DNA of 64,000 nt, taken from Acinetobacter pseudolwoffii. Lineage in GTDB: Bacteria; Pseudomonadota; Gammaproteobacteria; Pseudomonadales; Moraxellaceae. The position numbers and the translations under genes were made by a program. The notes beneath the pieces are model-generated. The model did no database searches. It worked only from the letters and a program-made list of their open reading frames with translations, and was not told the origin of the DNA. Position 1 is the first letter of the stretch, and the number at the start of each line of letters is the position of its first letter. This document shows positions 9,971 through 18,663 of the stretch, in pieces. The stretch is taken from contig NZ_PHRG01000001.1 in NCBI RefSeq assembly GCF_002803605.1, positions 756,819 through 820,818 on the forward strand, in the 5' to 3' direction.

Positions 9971-10060
9971 TGTAACTATTGCGTAAGTATTTTACAAAAA
10001 AGAAACATCCCGTTAATCTATAATTTTCGCTATGCGATAATGACTGAGCTCACAATTAAG

Positions 10061-11635
10061 ATGACTGTATATAACAAATTAAAGCTTGCCATTTTAGCCA
10101 TTGTTGCTTCACAGAATATTTATGCGATTAACGTAGATCCGGTTCAGATCCAGTCTGCGCCTGGAGAGTTACTCTATGCTGAAATGACCTTTCGACAATC
10201 TGATATGAATTTACCGATTGAGGTGAGTCTGGCTTCGCCTGAAGATTTAATCTCGATGGGTGCATCACATCAACCGCCTGGTCATCTGAACTTTTTCACC
10301 CGGCGTAGTAGTAATGGCACCGGAGTCATTACCATTACATCGTCTCGACCAATAACCGATCGGGAACTGAATATCATTGTCAAAATTAAGGAAGGCAATG
10401 CTGCACGTTTGCAACATATCCGCACGCCTTTGCAAGCGAAAACCGATTTATTAAAAGCTAGTCTAAAACAGAATGAACGCCCACTTGCGCCAGTTGTCAT
10501 GGTCAGTGAAAAAGATATTGCTTTAAACCTGCCAGTGACTACCCATTACAACAGCTCTCCAGCCACTTCAAATAAGCAACCGGTTTTAGAAAAGCCGCTG
10601 GCTGTGCAACATGTTAGTCCGCCGACATTGTCTAGCAGTTCAATTCCTCAAGCTACACTCGCGCCAGCAGCACCATCGATTCCGGCGCAATCTATCGCTC
10701 CTACAATTAAAAGCGAGTCTGTAACTGCTGCCAATACTCAAACTACGGTTAAAACTCCAGCATCGGCCACTTCAGATTCAACGCATCATACTTCGCAGCC
10801 GATTCCATCCTCGCCTGTTGTTACAGTAAAACCAACGCCGGCACAGTCTGTATCTGCAAATACGCCAGCGAGCAAGTTATCAGCAGATCATGTTTCTCCA
10901 GAGCAAAATAAAGTATCTATGCAAAAACCGGCTGAGACTGGTTCTGAACATCAAAGCGCTTCCAGCGATCCATTGGTCAAGAAATTTGCCGAGGAACAGG
11001 CCAGAAAATCGGCTGGCTCAACTCCTCCTGTACAGACCCCAGCTCCAATTACAACAAAAGTTACACCAGCCAAGAGTGCCTCAGCCCAAGCTCAACCCAC
11101 TTATATGGTTCAGTCCAATGAGTCGCTGTGGGGAATCGCATCACGAATTGCAGCAGAACAGCAACGTCCGGTTAATGAAGTGATGCAGCAAATCAAGCAA
11201 AACAATGAACATGCCTTTATCGGAGGAAATGCCAATCGTTTACGTAAAGGTGCAGCACTGAATTTAGCTATGATGAGTACTGTAACTGCTCCGATCAAAG
11301 TCACCGCCGCCAAGCAGACACAGGCACCTTCTCAGCCTGCTACCAAAACTAAATACCGTCTGAATCAGGCTGAAATGAGTCTGGTTGCTGAGAACCAGCA
11401 CGATTCCGGACAGCTTTCTGCAAACCAGAACACAGAACACAATCAAACATCGAAGGAATTGTCATTAAAAGTTATGACAGCCCGAGAAAAAACCGTTAAA
11501 TTACAGAGAAACGTAACCGAATTAGAATTGGCACTCAATCAGAAGGATCACAGAATTCAATTATTAAATGCGCGTCTGGCCCAGCTGCAACAACAGCTTA
11601 AAGCCCAACAAGCAGATAAGAAGCCAGTTAATTAA
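10061..11635 (+). CDS. fimV: FimV N-terminal half: periplasmic LysM-containing protein, 524 aa
   Basis: FimV-type proteins act at the cell pole and in type IV pilus/secretin assembly. A signal peptide (residues 1-22, cleaved after NIYA) is followed by the FimV/TspA N-terminal beta domain (VDPVQIQSAPGELLYAEM; VSLASPEDLISMGAS; VITITSSRPITDRELNII). A Pro/Ser/Thr/Ala-rich linker of about 230 residues follows. Then come a LysM-like module (YMVQSNESLWGIASRIA) and a C-terminal coiled coil ending in LQQQLKAQQADKKPVN. No membrane segment or TPR part is present; those are in the next gene. The frame is open from 10040, but the ATG at 10061 opens directly into the signal peptide. Confidence 0.85.
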   Translation: MTVYNKLKLAILAIVASQNIYAINVDPVQIQSAPGELLYAEMTFRQSDMNLPIEVSLASPEDLISMGASHQPPGHLNFFTRRSSNGTGVITITSSRPITDRELNIIVKIKEGNAARLQHIRTPLQAKTDLLKASLKQNERPLAPVVMVSEKDIALNLPVTTHYNSSPATSNKQPVLEKPLAVQHVSPPTLSSSSIPQATLAPAAPSIPAQSIAPTIKSESVTAANTQTTVKTPASATSDSTHHTSQPIPSSPVVTVKPTPAQSVSANTPASKLSADHVSPEQNKVSMQKPAETGSEHQSASSDPLVKKFAEEQARKSAGSTPPVQTPAPITTKVTPAKSASAQAQPTYMVQSNESLWGIASRIAAEQQRPVNEVMQQIKQNNEHAFIGGNANRLRKGAALNLAMMSTVTAPIKVTAAKQTQAPSQPATKTKYRLNQAEMSLVAENQHDSGQLSANQNTEHNQTSKELSLKVMTAREKTVKLQRNVTELELALNQKDHRIQLLNARLAQLQQQLKAQQADKKPVN

Positions 11636-11702
11636 AAGTTACACATGACGATTTATTGGGATGAGTGAACATTGAATACACTCTATCCTCAAGGGGTAAA
11701 AC

Positions 11703-13013
11703 ATGCTGATTTATGTGATTCCATTAGTGATATTGATCATCGTATTAATTGTCGTCAAAAAACGACAAGATGCTCAAGAATCAGATAAAGCAAAAACTAA
11801 AACTGTAAAAGCGAAAAAACCTGGCTCTGCTTCAAAAACTGCCCCACAAAAAACCAAAGTAGTTGAGCCAGTCGGGGTCGCAAAAAAATCAGCAACGCCA
11901 TTATCCGCAGAAACGCGTAAAAAAATTGAAGGCCTGATTCAGGAACGTAATTTTTTTGCGGCCGAAGCTCAGATTAACCAGGCATTGAATCGCGACAATT
12001 CCCAGCATGAGCTCTATCTGCTGTTGTTAGATATTCATATCTTACAGAAAGATGAGTTTGCGATTTCACAACTGCTCAACCATATCCGTTCTTTAAATTT
12101 AGATGAGATTCTGGCGCAAGCTGAAGCCAAACAGCGTGAATTTGATCAATCTTTATCTGCTGTTCAAGATACGATTGATTTCCCAAGTGCACAGCTTAAA
12201 ACTTCATCTGTACAGGAAACCTCGGCATCTTCCGATGCCTTTGCTGATCTGGTCGCTCCCGCTCCTTCAAATGAGCAGGCATTTGAACAGTTGCAACAAG
12301 AGTTTCAACCAAGCAAGCCAGCTCCAGCAATTGAGCCTGTTGCGGATATTCAGCCACTTGAATTTAATTTTGAACCGACAACTACGCCGGTCATAGCGCC
12401 AAAATCTGAAGAAACTCCGGTACCTGCTGTAGATTTTGAATTTCAAGATACTTCATCTGCTGTTGTGCAAACTACACCTACGGCAGCAACAGAAACCGCA
12501 CCTGTTTTAGATTTTAAACTGGAATTGCAGCAGGCTGCTCCAGTAGAAACAGCGGCTGCTGTATCTGAAGAGATCAAGCCTCTGGATTTCTCATTTTCTA
12601 TAGGAACTCCAGCGCCTGTCGCCGAAAAAACCTCAGAACCAGCAATTGAGTTTGATCTGTCTAGTCTTTCTGCTGCTGCACCTGTGAGTGAATCTGCGAC
12701 ACAGACAGACCTTTCATCAGGCCTAGACTTTAAATTAGATCATGCAGAAACTAAACCTGCTGCAACAGGTGTTACTTTCGACATTCCTGCTACATCAGTT
12801 CAAACAGCCACAGACCAGCATGATCCACTGGTACAATCTTTCCCGGAATTACTGGACATCAATGAGGCCAGTCTGAATCTGGATCTTGCGCAGCAATATA
12901 TTCAGCTCGGTGCCTATGTTGCCGCACGTGAGATCATTGCAGAGCGAGAAGCTGAATATACGGCCGAGCAACAGCAACGCGCAGAGCAATTACTGAATCA
13001 AATCGCATCTTGA
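11703..13013 (+). CDS. FimV C-terminal half: membrane anchor plus FimV C-terminal domain, 436 aa
   Basis: It starts with one membrane segment (IYVIPLVILIIVLIVV) and a lysine-rich cytoplasmic stretch. Helical TPR-like sequence follows (IEGLIQERNFFAAEAQINQA), then a 250-residue acidic Pro/Ala/Glu linker with repeated LDFxF and LEFNF-type blocks. The end is SLNLDLAQQYIQLGAYVAAR, then a helical tail to AEQLLNQIAS, which is the FimV C-terminal domain pattern. It sits 67 bp after the N-terminal half with its own AAGGGG ribosome site. Together the two rebuild the domain order of a single Pseudomonas FimV. A role in polar organisation or pili is inferred from the family. Confidence 0.8.
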   Translation: MLIYVIPLVILIIVLIVVKKRQDAQESDKAKTKTVKAKKPGSASKTAPQKTKVVEPVGVAKKSATPLSAETRKKIEGLIQERNFFAAEAQINQALNRDNSQHELYLLLLDIHILQKDEFAISQLLNHIRSLNLDEILAQAEAKQREFDQSLSAVQDTIDFPSAQLKTSSVQETSASSDAFADLVAPAPSNEQAFEQLQQEFQPSKPAPAIEPVADIQPLEFNFEPTTTPVIAPKSEETPVPAVDFEFQDTSSAVVQTTPTAATETAPVLDFKLELQQAAPVETAAAVSEEIKPLDFSFSIGTPAPVAEKTSEPAIEFDLSSLSAAAPVSESATQTDLSSGLDFKLDHAETKPAATGVTFDIPATSVQTATDQHDPLVQSFPELLDINEASLNLDLAQQYIQLGAYVAAREIIAEREAEYTAEQQQRAEQLLNQIAS

Positions 13014-13033
13014 TGCATTTCGATTTACACTAA

Positions 13034-13060
13034 AGCAGTCAAGGGTTGGCTGCTTTTTTT
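13034..13060 (+). terminator. Terminator of the fimV pair, touching the next start codon
   Basis: AGCAGTCAA pairs with TTGGCTGCT (one G-U pair) around a GGG loop, followed by seven T. The T run ends at 13060 and the asparaginase ATG begins at 13061. Confidence 0.85.
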
Positions 13061-14029
13061 ATGATGAAAAATATTGCATTAATTTATATGGGTGGCACAT
13101 TCGGCTGTGTCGGCGATCCACTTGCCCCGATGTCTGCGGATTTATTTATTCCCAAGCTCGAACAGATACTCGCAGACCAATATTTCGTTGAATGCCACCG
13201 CGCACCAGCCATTAAAGACAGTAGTGCCTGTACAGCCGCGGACTGGCTGCAATTGGTGCAGTTTATTCAAGAACTACAATCTCGAAAGATCCAATATTTT
13301 GTGATTATTCACGGTACAGATACGCTGAGTTATGCCAGTGCAGTCCTGGCACATTTTCTCGGCAACTCGGCACATGTGGTACTGACTGGTAGTCAATATC
13401 CGCTGCTGAATGCTCAAGGCAATGAGCAGCGCGAATTTAGTGATGCGCTGGATAATCTGAGATTCGCCCTGGATTCTGTCAGTATGTGTACCGCAGGGGT
13501 CTATCTGGCTTTTCATCATCAACTAATGCATGCCCAGACGGCACTCAAACAGCATACTACCGAGTTAAATGCCTTTTCAGGTCTTGAGGCCAATATTGCA
13601 ATCCAAACCAGTCAACAATGTTATCAAATCGAAGCTGAAGATATTAAGAAAGCGGCTGGATTTAACTGCATGAGTATCATGATACAACCGATTGATCTGG
13701 CCCAGCAACTGAACAACCTGCACAGCTTATTAGCCCGACCACCGCATTTTTTATTTCTGCAAGGTTTTGGCACGGGTAATCTCGCTGTCAATGAGGCCCT
13801 GATTGCACTTATTGATCAACTCTATGACCAAGGCTGTATCTCTGTACTGACCACCCAGGTGCCTTTTGGCGCGACAGATCAGCGCTATGCCATTGCAGAA
13901 TGGGTCAATCACTGCAAAATTCTGCTGAATGAAAGTTATGGCCATGCGGATCTGTATGCAAAAGCCCTGAAAATGTATTTACAATACGACACTGTAGAGC
14001 AATGGCATCGTCATTGGTACGATCAATAA
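13061..14029 (+). CDS. Asparaginase (type I-like, cytoplasmic), 322 aa
   Basis: Hydrolyses asparagine to aspartate and ammonia. Both threonine motifs of the family are present: IALIYMGGTFG near the N terminus and VIIHGTDTLSYAS at about residue 85. GSQYPLLNAQGN and a C-terminal LQGFGTGNL block also fit. There is no signal peptide, so it is cytoplasmic. The ATG at 13061 (or 13064) follows the terminator of the upstream operon without a gap, so the usual ribosome site is absent. AAGGG in the terminator loop is the only candidate. truA starts 15 bp after its stop, so the two are probably co-transcribed. Confidence 0.88.
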   Translation: MMKNIALIYMGGTFGCVGDPLAPMSADLFIPKLEQILADQYFVECHRAPAIKDSSACTAADWLQLVQFIQELQSRKIQYFVIIHGTDTLSYASAVLAHFLGNSAHVVLTGSQYPLLNAQGNEQREFSDALDNLRFALDSVSMCTAGVYLAFHHQLMHAQTALKQHTTELNAFSGLEANIAIQTSQQCYQIEAEDIKKAAGFNCMSIMIQPIDLAQQLNNLHSLLARPPHFLFLQGFGTGNLAVNEALIALIDQLYDQGCISVLTTQVPFGATDQRYAIAEWVNHCKILLNESYGHADLYAKALKMYLQYDTVEQWHRHWYDQ

Positions 14030-14044
14030 GGTTTTGAGGTCATT

Positions 14045-14842
14045 ATGCAACGTTTTGCGGTGGGAATTGAGTTTTGTGGGATGCATTATCGGGGATGGCA
14101 GACTCAACAGCCGGGTGTTGCAAGTGTGCAGGAAACCATTGAAAAGGTACTGAGCCGGGTTGCCGATCAACCGATTAGCCTACATGGTGCCGGACGTACC
14201 GATGCGGGGGTACATGCGACCAATATGGTGGCACATTTTGATAGCAATGCCATTCGTTCTGAACGTGGCTGGCTGATGGGTTGCAATAGCCAGTTGCCCA
14301 AAGATATCTCGATTCAGTGGATCAAAGAGATGGATCACAGCTTCCATGCCCGCTTTAAGGCTCAGGCACGCCGTTACCGCTATGTGGTCTATAATCATCC
14401 TGTGCGACCTGCCTTGCTGCATAAACAGGTCACCCATGTCTATGCTCCACTCGATATTGAACAGATGATGCTGGCTGCGAAAAAGTTTGAAGGTACACAT
14501 AATTTTGAAAGCTTCCGTGCTGCAGCCTGCCAATCCAATCAACCGGTGCGCCATGTCAGCCACTGCCGTCTGATTCAGCATGGTCAATATCTGGTACTGG
14601 ATATTCAGGCCGATGGCTTTCTGCATCATATGGTGCGTAATATCATGGGCTGCCTACTGGAAATTGGTCAGGGCATGTATGCTGCCGATCATATTGATAG
14701 TATTTTCGCGGCCGAAGACCGCAAAGCTGCTGGCGTGACTGCGCCTGCCGATGGTTTATATTTTATTCATGCCGACTATCCGGAGCAGTTTGAATTGCCT
14801 AAATTACCGTTGGGGCCGCATTGGCTGAATCTGCCGGAATAA
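14045..14842 (+). CDS. truA: tRNA pseudouridine(38-40) synthase, 265 aa
   Basis: Converts uridines 38-40 of the anticodon arm to pseudouridine in many tRNAs. The family motif with the catalytic aspartate is LHGAGRTDAGVHATN at about residue 53. RARRYRYVV-type sequence (QARRYRYVVYNH) and DGFLHHMVRNIMG near the C terminus are also diagnostic. The length matches E. coli TruA (270). It sits downstream of asd and fimV as in Pseudomonas, with the asparaginase gene interposed. Confidence 0.96.
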   Translation: MQRFAVGIEFCGMHYRGWQTQQPGVASVQETIEKVLSRVADQPISLHGAGRTDAGVHATNMVAHFDSNAIRSERGWLMGCNSQLPKDISIQWIKEMDHSFHARFKAQARRYRYVVYNHPVRPALLHKQVTHVYAPLDIEQMMLAAKKFEGTHNFESFRAAACQSNQPVRHVSHCRLIQHGQYLVLDIQADGFLHHMVRNIMGCLLEIGQGMYAADHIDSIFAAEDRKAAGVTAPADGLYFIHADYPEQFELPKLPLGPHWLNLPE

Positions 14843-14865
14843 TTTTTAAATTTTTTAGAATATTT

Positions 14866-14930
14866 ACCTCCCCTAACTCCTTCTGAAAGGAGGGGAATTC
14901 CTCCCTTTTTAAAGGGAGGTTAGGAGGGAT
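14866..14930. repeat. Palindromic intergenic repeat, copy 1
   Basis: Two C/T-G/A-rich hairpins lie back to back. An outer pair is CCTCCCCTAACTCC against GGAGGTTAGGAGGG, with inner stems around TTCTGAAAGGAGGGGAA and CTCCCTTTTTAAAGGGAG. Related sequence recurs at 38131-38204 and 49506-49636. Here it lies between the convergent truA and AraC genes, where it may also end transcription. Confidence 0.75.
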
Positions 14931-14932
14931 TT

Positions 14933-15940
14933 TTAACGCTGCTTGCGTTTCCGATATTCCACTGGCGTTTCATTGGTCCAGCGTTTAAAGGCACGATAAA
15001 ACGTACTTGGTTCCGAGAATCCGGTCAGATAGACAATTCTTTCAACACTTTCAGTGGTACTCGCCAGCAAACGCTTGGCCAGACGACAACGATAATCCGA
15101 CAGAATCTGTTGAAAGCTGGTATGTGCTTCACTCAGTTGTGTTCTTAAGCGACGTGGCGTGATGTTTAGCTGTGCAGCTACAGTTTCCAGTGTGGTTTCG
15201 CCACTTTCCAAAGTAGAGCCAATCGCTCGACGAACTTCACCGACCAGATCATAACGCGCCAGTTCCTGCAGTTTTTCAATTGCCAGCTGCTCATGTAATT
15301 GTAAAAGCTCTGGTTCAGCCTGCCACAGCGGAAACTCTAGAATACTTGGGTCGAAATAAAGTCGGGTTTCTTTTTGACCTAAGCTGACCGGACACTCATA
15401 AACCCGGAAATATTCCTCGTCAGGAGCACCTTTGGAAAAATTAAAATCGATATAAATCAGTTCAAAACGTCCTTCGGTAATAAATTTGAAGAAACGCAGT
15501 ACACCCGACATGGCACACTCGGTAAAATGACGATTGACCAGACTTTCAGCAAAAGGCTGCTCGCCATTGGTTAAATAGCAGCGACCATCTTCAATCACCA
15601 ACTTGGCAGCAAAGGCATCGCTGATCAGTCGTTGATAGGCCAAGGCACGTTTCAGTCCCTCACCAAAATTTTCAGATGAAACAAACAGGTGTTCAATCAC
15701 CTGACCACGATACAGTGGTAAATGTTCGCCCAGATGCAAACCAATATCCGGGTCCTTACTGACTTCTTCAGCTGCCACCCAAAAGGCATACTGGGCACTC
15801 AGCGGCGTACGGTCATTGGCCTCGACCTGATTTAAAGCAACTCCTGCTTTGGTCAAAAGTTCTTCTGTCGGCAAACCCGCACGACGAATCGCCTGATAGC
15901 CCAAACGCAATACGACTGATGCATCCGTTAGCTGACTCAC
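14933..15940 (-). CDS. AraC-family transcriptional regulator, 335 aa
   Basis: The N-terminal 200 residues match the arabinose-binding-like domain found in OruR/ArgR-type AraC regulators (VVLRLGYQAIRRAGLP; HLPLYRGQVIEHLFVSSENF). The C-terminal 100 residues hold the two-helix-turn-helix DNA-binding domain (LETVAAQLNITPRRLRTQL; RIVYLTGFSEPSTFYRAFKR). The start is GTG at 15940 with a strong AGGAAGG ribosome site 7 bases upstream. It is divergent from infA, and the target genes cannot be told from context. Confidence 0.9.
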   Translation of the reverse strand: MSQLTDASVVLRLGYQAIRRAGLPTEELLTKAGVALNQVEANDRTPLSAQYAFWVAAEEVSKDPDIGLHLGEHLPLYRGQVIEHLFVSSENFGEGLKRALAYQRLISDAFAAKLVIEDGRCYLTNGEQPFAESLVNRHFTECAMSGVLRFFKFITEGRFELIYIDFNFSKGAPDEEYFRVYECPVSLGQKETRLYFDPSILEFPLWQAEPELLQLHEQLAIEKLQELARYDLVGEVRRAIGSTLESGETTLETVAAQLNITPRRLRTQLSEAHTSFQQILSDYRCRLAKRLLASTTESVERIVYLTGFSEPSTFYRAFKRWTNETPVEYRKRKQR

Positions 15941-16108
15941 TCAAAAGCCTTCCTTGTATGTACTTCATTTATACTTAAAAAGATTAATTTTAGATTAACT
16001 GCGATTGACCAAACTGACAACAGAAACCGACATTTTTTTAGTTAAAAAGTTTATCCTGATCGTTCGCTTATTTTACTGACAGATGATCAGTCTAACGCCC
16101 GTTTCACC

Positions 16109-16137
16109 TTGTATTTTGCAAAAAAATTGACTATAAT
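16109..16137 (+). promoter_or_regulatory. Predicted sigma-70 promoter of infA
   Basis: A perfect -10 TATAAT at 16132-16137 lies 17 bp after TTGTAT at 16109-16114 (four of six -35 bases). It is 34 bp before the infA start. Confidence 0.6.
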
Positions 16138-16171
16138 TTGCGCCTTTCCAATTTATTCATTCAGGTAGGCT

Positions 16172-16393
16172 ATGGCCAATAAAGAGGAACTCATCGAGTT
16201 CGAAGGCGTTGTCACCGAGACGCTTCCTAATACTATGTTCCGTGTACGTTTAGAGAACGGTCACGAAGTGATTGCCCACATCTCTGGTAAAATGCGTAAA
16301 CACTATATCCGTATTTTAACTGGCGACAGTGTGAAGGTTGAAATGACACCTTATGATTTGACCAAAGGTCGTATCACCTATCGTGCACGCTAA
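16172..16393 (+). CDS. infA: Translation initiation factor IF-1, 73 aa
   Basis: A single S1/OB-fold domain protein that binds the ribosomal A site during initiation. The sequence is nearly invariant for the family, with [40 protein letters not shown] and the ending GRITYRAR. The length is standard. It is monocistronic, with its own promoter and terminator. Confidence 0.98.
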   Translation: MANKEELIEFEGVVTETLPNTMFRVRLENGHEVIAHISGKMRKHYIRILTGDSVKVEMTPYDLTKGRITYRAR

Positions 16394-16403
16394 GTTTTAG
16401 CGC

Positions 16404-16439
16404 AAGCAAAAGCCACTTTTAGTGGCTTTTTTATTGCTT
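16404..16439 (+). terminator. Rho-independent terminator of infA
   Basis: The stem AAAAGCCACT/AGTGGCTTTT has a 3-base loop and trailing T; outer AAGCAA/TTGCTT bases extend the pairing. Confidence 0.88.
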
Positions 16440-16526
16440 TAATTTTTTATTGAACAATAAAATAATTTGACACTGAACTATAAACTCACGACTATTCATT
16501 TAATTAAAATAACATGTCTAAAAACC

Positions 16527-16907
16527 ATGAATATGAAGTGCTTGGTCCTGCTGTGCAGCTTAATCCTCGTCGCCTGTGCCACAGGCGGCAAACATCACCT
16601 AAATCAGTCGCTACAACACTATGTCGGTCAAACTGCCGCACAGGTTCGCAGCCAGCTTGATCTGAGTGCAATGGGATTTAAAACCGCCCAGCAACCGATT
16701 CAGACAGCAGAGTTTCTCAGCTATACTATTTTTCGGGATATGAATATTCCGATGGGCACACCGAATATTAGTCAGAGTATCTCGATCGGTGCACCAATGC
16801 CTACGCCCTCAAATGGCGGTTATAGCATCGAGATGAAATGCCAAATCCGGTTTGAGCTGAAAGATGAAATTGTTCAATCCGTTCGCTATAACGGCAGGGC
16901 TTGTTAA
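16527..16907 (+). CDS. Small lipoprotein, 126 aa, paralogue of the next gene
   Basis: A lipoprotein of unknown function. A short signal (MNMKCLVLLCSLILVAC) ends in an LVAC lipobox. The mature part has YVGQTAAQVRSQLDLSAMGF, a hydrophobic middle, and a GGY...C...GRAC ending. Two cysteines near the C terminus (MKCQIRF and GRAC) could form a disulfide. The open frame extends 20 codons upstream, but the signal peptide begins at 16527. The next gene shares the layout and tail, so the two look like an old tandem duplication. Confidence 0.75.
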   Translation: MNMKCLVLLCSLILVACATGGKHHLNQSLQHYVGQTAAQVRSQLDLSAMGFKTAQQPIQTAEFLSYTIFRDMNIPMGTPNISQSISIGAPMPTPSNGGYSIEMKCQIRFELKDEIVQSVRYNGRAC

Positions 16908-17050
16908 GCTGTCATCCTGTAGTCCAATTTCTTTGATGGATTGATGTTGAGCTAGCTCTCGCCCCCATCTGTACCGCGTGTCAAATTACAACAATACCAA
17001 TCACACTTCCTGCCTACACTATTGATGAGTCGTTCCTGTGCAGGAGTGAA

Positions 17051-17458
17051 ATGATGCGATTTTCCTATCTCCAACTATCGCTCGGTATTTTGGCCAGTAT
17101 TTTAATAGCGGGCTGTGCACATTCCCTTAATATGGGCCAATCTGACCGCGAAGCCTATTTGCAGCAGTTTATTGGACAAAGCAGCCAGCTGATCGATCAA
17201 ACTCTAGATCTAAAACGTTTAGGTTATCAGCAGGTCAGTGGGCCTGAACTCAGTGCCCAGCAATTAAGCTATGTGGTACAGCGCCCTGTTGCAATTCCTT
17301 TGCCTGTAGCACAGTTTCCGGCAGCAGGCGGTGCTGTACCTATTCCGGTTCCTGTGAGTCCTTCAGGTGGCTATGACGTCAATCTGCAATGTAAGATCAC
17401 CTTCTTACTCAAAGATAATATTGCAACCGCAGTTCGTACTACAGGTCGAACCTGCTAA
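17051..17458 (+). CDS. Small lipoprotein, 135 aa, paralogue of the preceding gene
   Basis: The signal peptide ends in a lipobox (ILIAGC at about residue 22). The mature part repeats the layout of the upstream gene: FIGQSSQLIDQTLDLKRLGY, a Pro/Val-rich middle, and GGYDVNLQCKITFLLKD with the GRTC ending. AGGAG lies 5 bases before the first ATG. The 140 bp between the two genes holds no terminator that I can see. No function is known to me; export and outer- or inner-membrane anchoring are inferred from the lipobox. Confidence 0.78.
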   Translation: MMRFSYLQLSLGILASILIAGCAHSLNMGQSDREAYLQQFIGQSSQLIDQTLDLKRLGYQQVSGPELSAQQLSYVVQRPVAIPLPVAQFPAAGGAVPIPVPVSPSGGYDVNLQCKITFLLKDNIATAVRTTGRTC

Positions 17459-17486
17459 CCTGAGCTAGATACGAGAAATCTGACAT

Positions 17487-17516
17487 AAAAAAACGCAGCC
17501 CAAAGCTGCGTTTTTT
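17487..17516. terminator. Bidirectional terminator between the lipoprotein gene and leuB
   Basis: The CGCAGC/GCTGCG stem is flanked by six A on the left and six T on the right, so it can stop transcription arriving from either side. Confidence 0.88.
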
Positions 17517-17541
17517 AATCATTTTTTTAATCAAAACAGAC

Positions 17542-18621
17542 TTAGTTCAATGCAGCAACCACTGCCTGACCCATTTCAACTGTACCGACTTTGTGCATGC
17601 CTTCAGACATAATATCTGCTGTACGCAAGCCTTGATCCAAAACATTGCCTACGGCATCTTCAATCGCTTTGGCTGCAGCTTCTTCACGGAAAGTGTAGCG
17701 TAGCATCATCGCAACAGACAAAATTGTGGCCAATGGGTTCGCCAGGTTTTGACCCGCAATATCAGGGGCTGAACCATGACAAGGCTCATACATGCCTTTA
17801 GCATTTTCATCTAGCGAGGCTGATGGCAACATGCCGATTGAACCGGTAAGCATCGCTGCTTCGTCAGACAAGATATCACCGAACAGGTTAGAGGTGACAA
17901 TCACATCAAACTGTTTTGGTGCGCGCACCAGTTGCATCGCAGCATTGTCGACATACATATGTGACAAGTTAATTTCTGGATACTGTTCTTCTTTCAACGC
18001 AGTAACGGTTTGTTTCCACAACTCAGTGACTTCAAGTACGTTGGCTTTATCCACTGAACAGACCTTGGCACCGCGCAGCTTCGCCATTTCAAAGGCAACT
18101 TTGGCAATGCGTTTGATTTCAGATTCTGAATACACATCCGTGTTATAACCTTGCTTTTCGCCGTTTTCCAGTTCACGGATCCCACGTGGCTGACCGAAAT
18201 AAATACCACCCGTCAATTCACGCACGATCAGGATATCCAGACCTGCCACGATTTCAGGTTTCAGGCTTGAAGCATCAGCCAATTGTGGATAGAGAATCGC
18301 TGGGCGCAAGTTGGCAAACAGGTTCAGTTCGCTACGTAATTTTAATAAACCGCGTTCCGGACGGATTGAGCGCTCGATCGTATCCCATTTTGGCCCGCCG
18401 ACGGCGCCCAATAAAATTGCATCGGCTTTTTTGGCCTGTTCTGAGGTCACTTCAGGATATGGTGAACCGTGGGCATCAATTGCCGCACCACCGAGTAAAC
18501 CCTGTTCCCATGTCAAATCGAGATTAAATTTTTCATTTACACGATCCAGTACCTGCTCTGCCGCTTTGACAATTTCAGGACCGATGCCATCACCAGCTAA
18601 AATCAAAATTTGTTTAGACAT
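17542..18621 (-). CDS. leuB: 3-isopropylmalate dehydrogenase, 359 aa
   Basis: Oxidatively decarboxylates 3-isopropylmalate to 2-oxoisocaproate with NAD+ in leucine synthesis. It begins [17 protein letters not shown]. Substrate- and metal-binding blocks are visible ([43 protein letters not shown]). The length matches the bacterial enzyme (about 360). It is the last gene of the minus-strand leuC-leuD-lipoprotein-leuB series. Confidence 0.97.
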   Translation of the reverse strand: MSKQILILAGDGIGPEIVKAAEQVLDRVNEKFNLDLTWEQGLLGGAAIDAHGSPYPEVTSEQAKKADAILLGAVGGPKWDTIERSIRPERGLLKLRSELNLFANLRPAILYPQLADASSLKPEIVAGLDILIVRELTGGIYFGQPRGIRELENGEKQGYNTDVYSESEIKRIAKVAFEMAKLRGAKVCSVDKANVLEVTELWKQTVTALKEEQYPEINLSHMYVDNAAMQLVRAPKQFDVIVTSNLFGDILSDEAAMLTGSIGMLPSASLDENAKGMYEPCHGSAPDIAGQNLANPLATILSVAMMLRYTFREEAAAKAIEDAVGNVLDQGLRTADIMSEGMHKVGTVEMGQAVVAALN

Positions 18622-18663
18622 GAGATTTTCCGTTTAAAGCGTCAGATTCAGACCTGACAAAGG

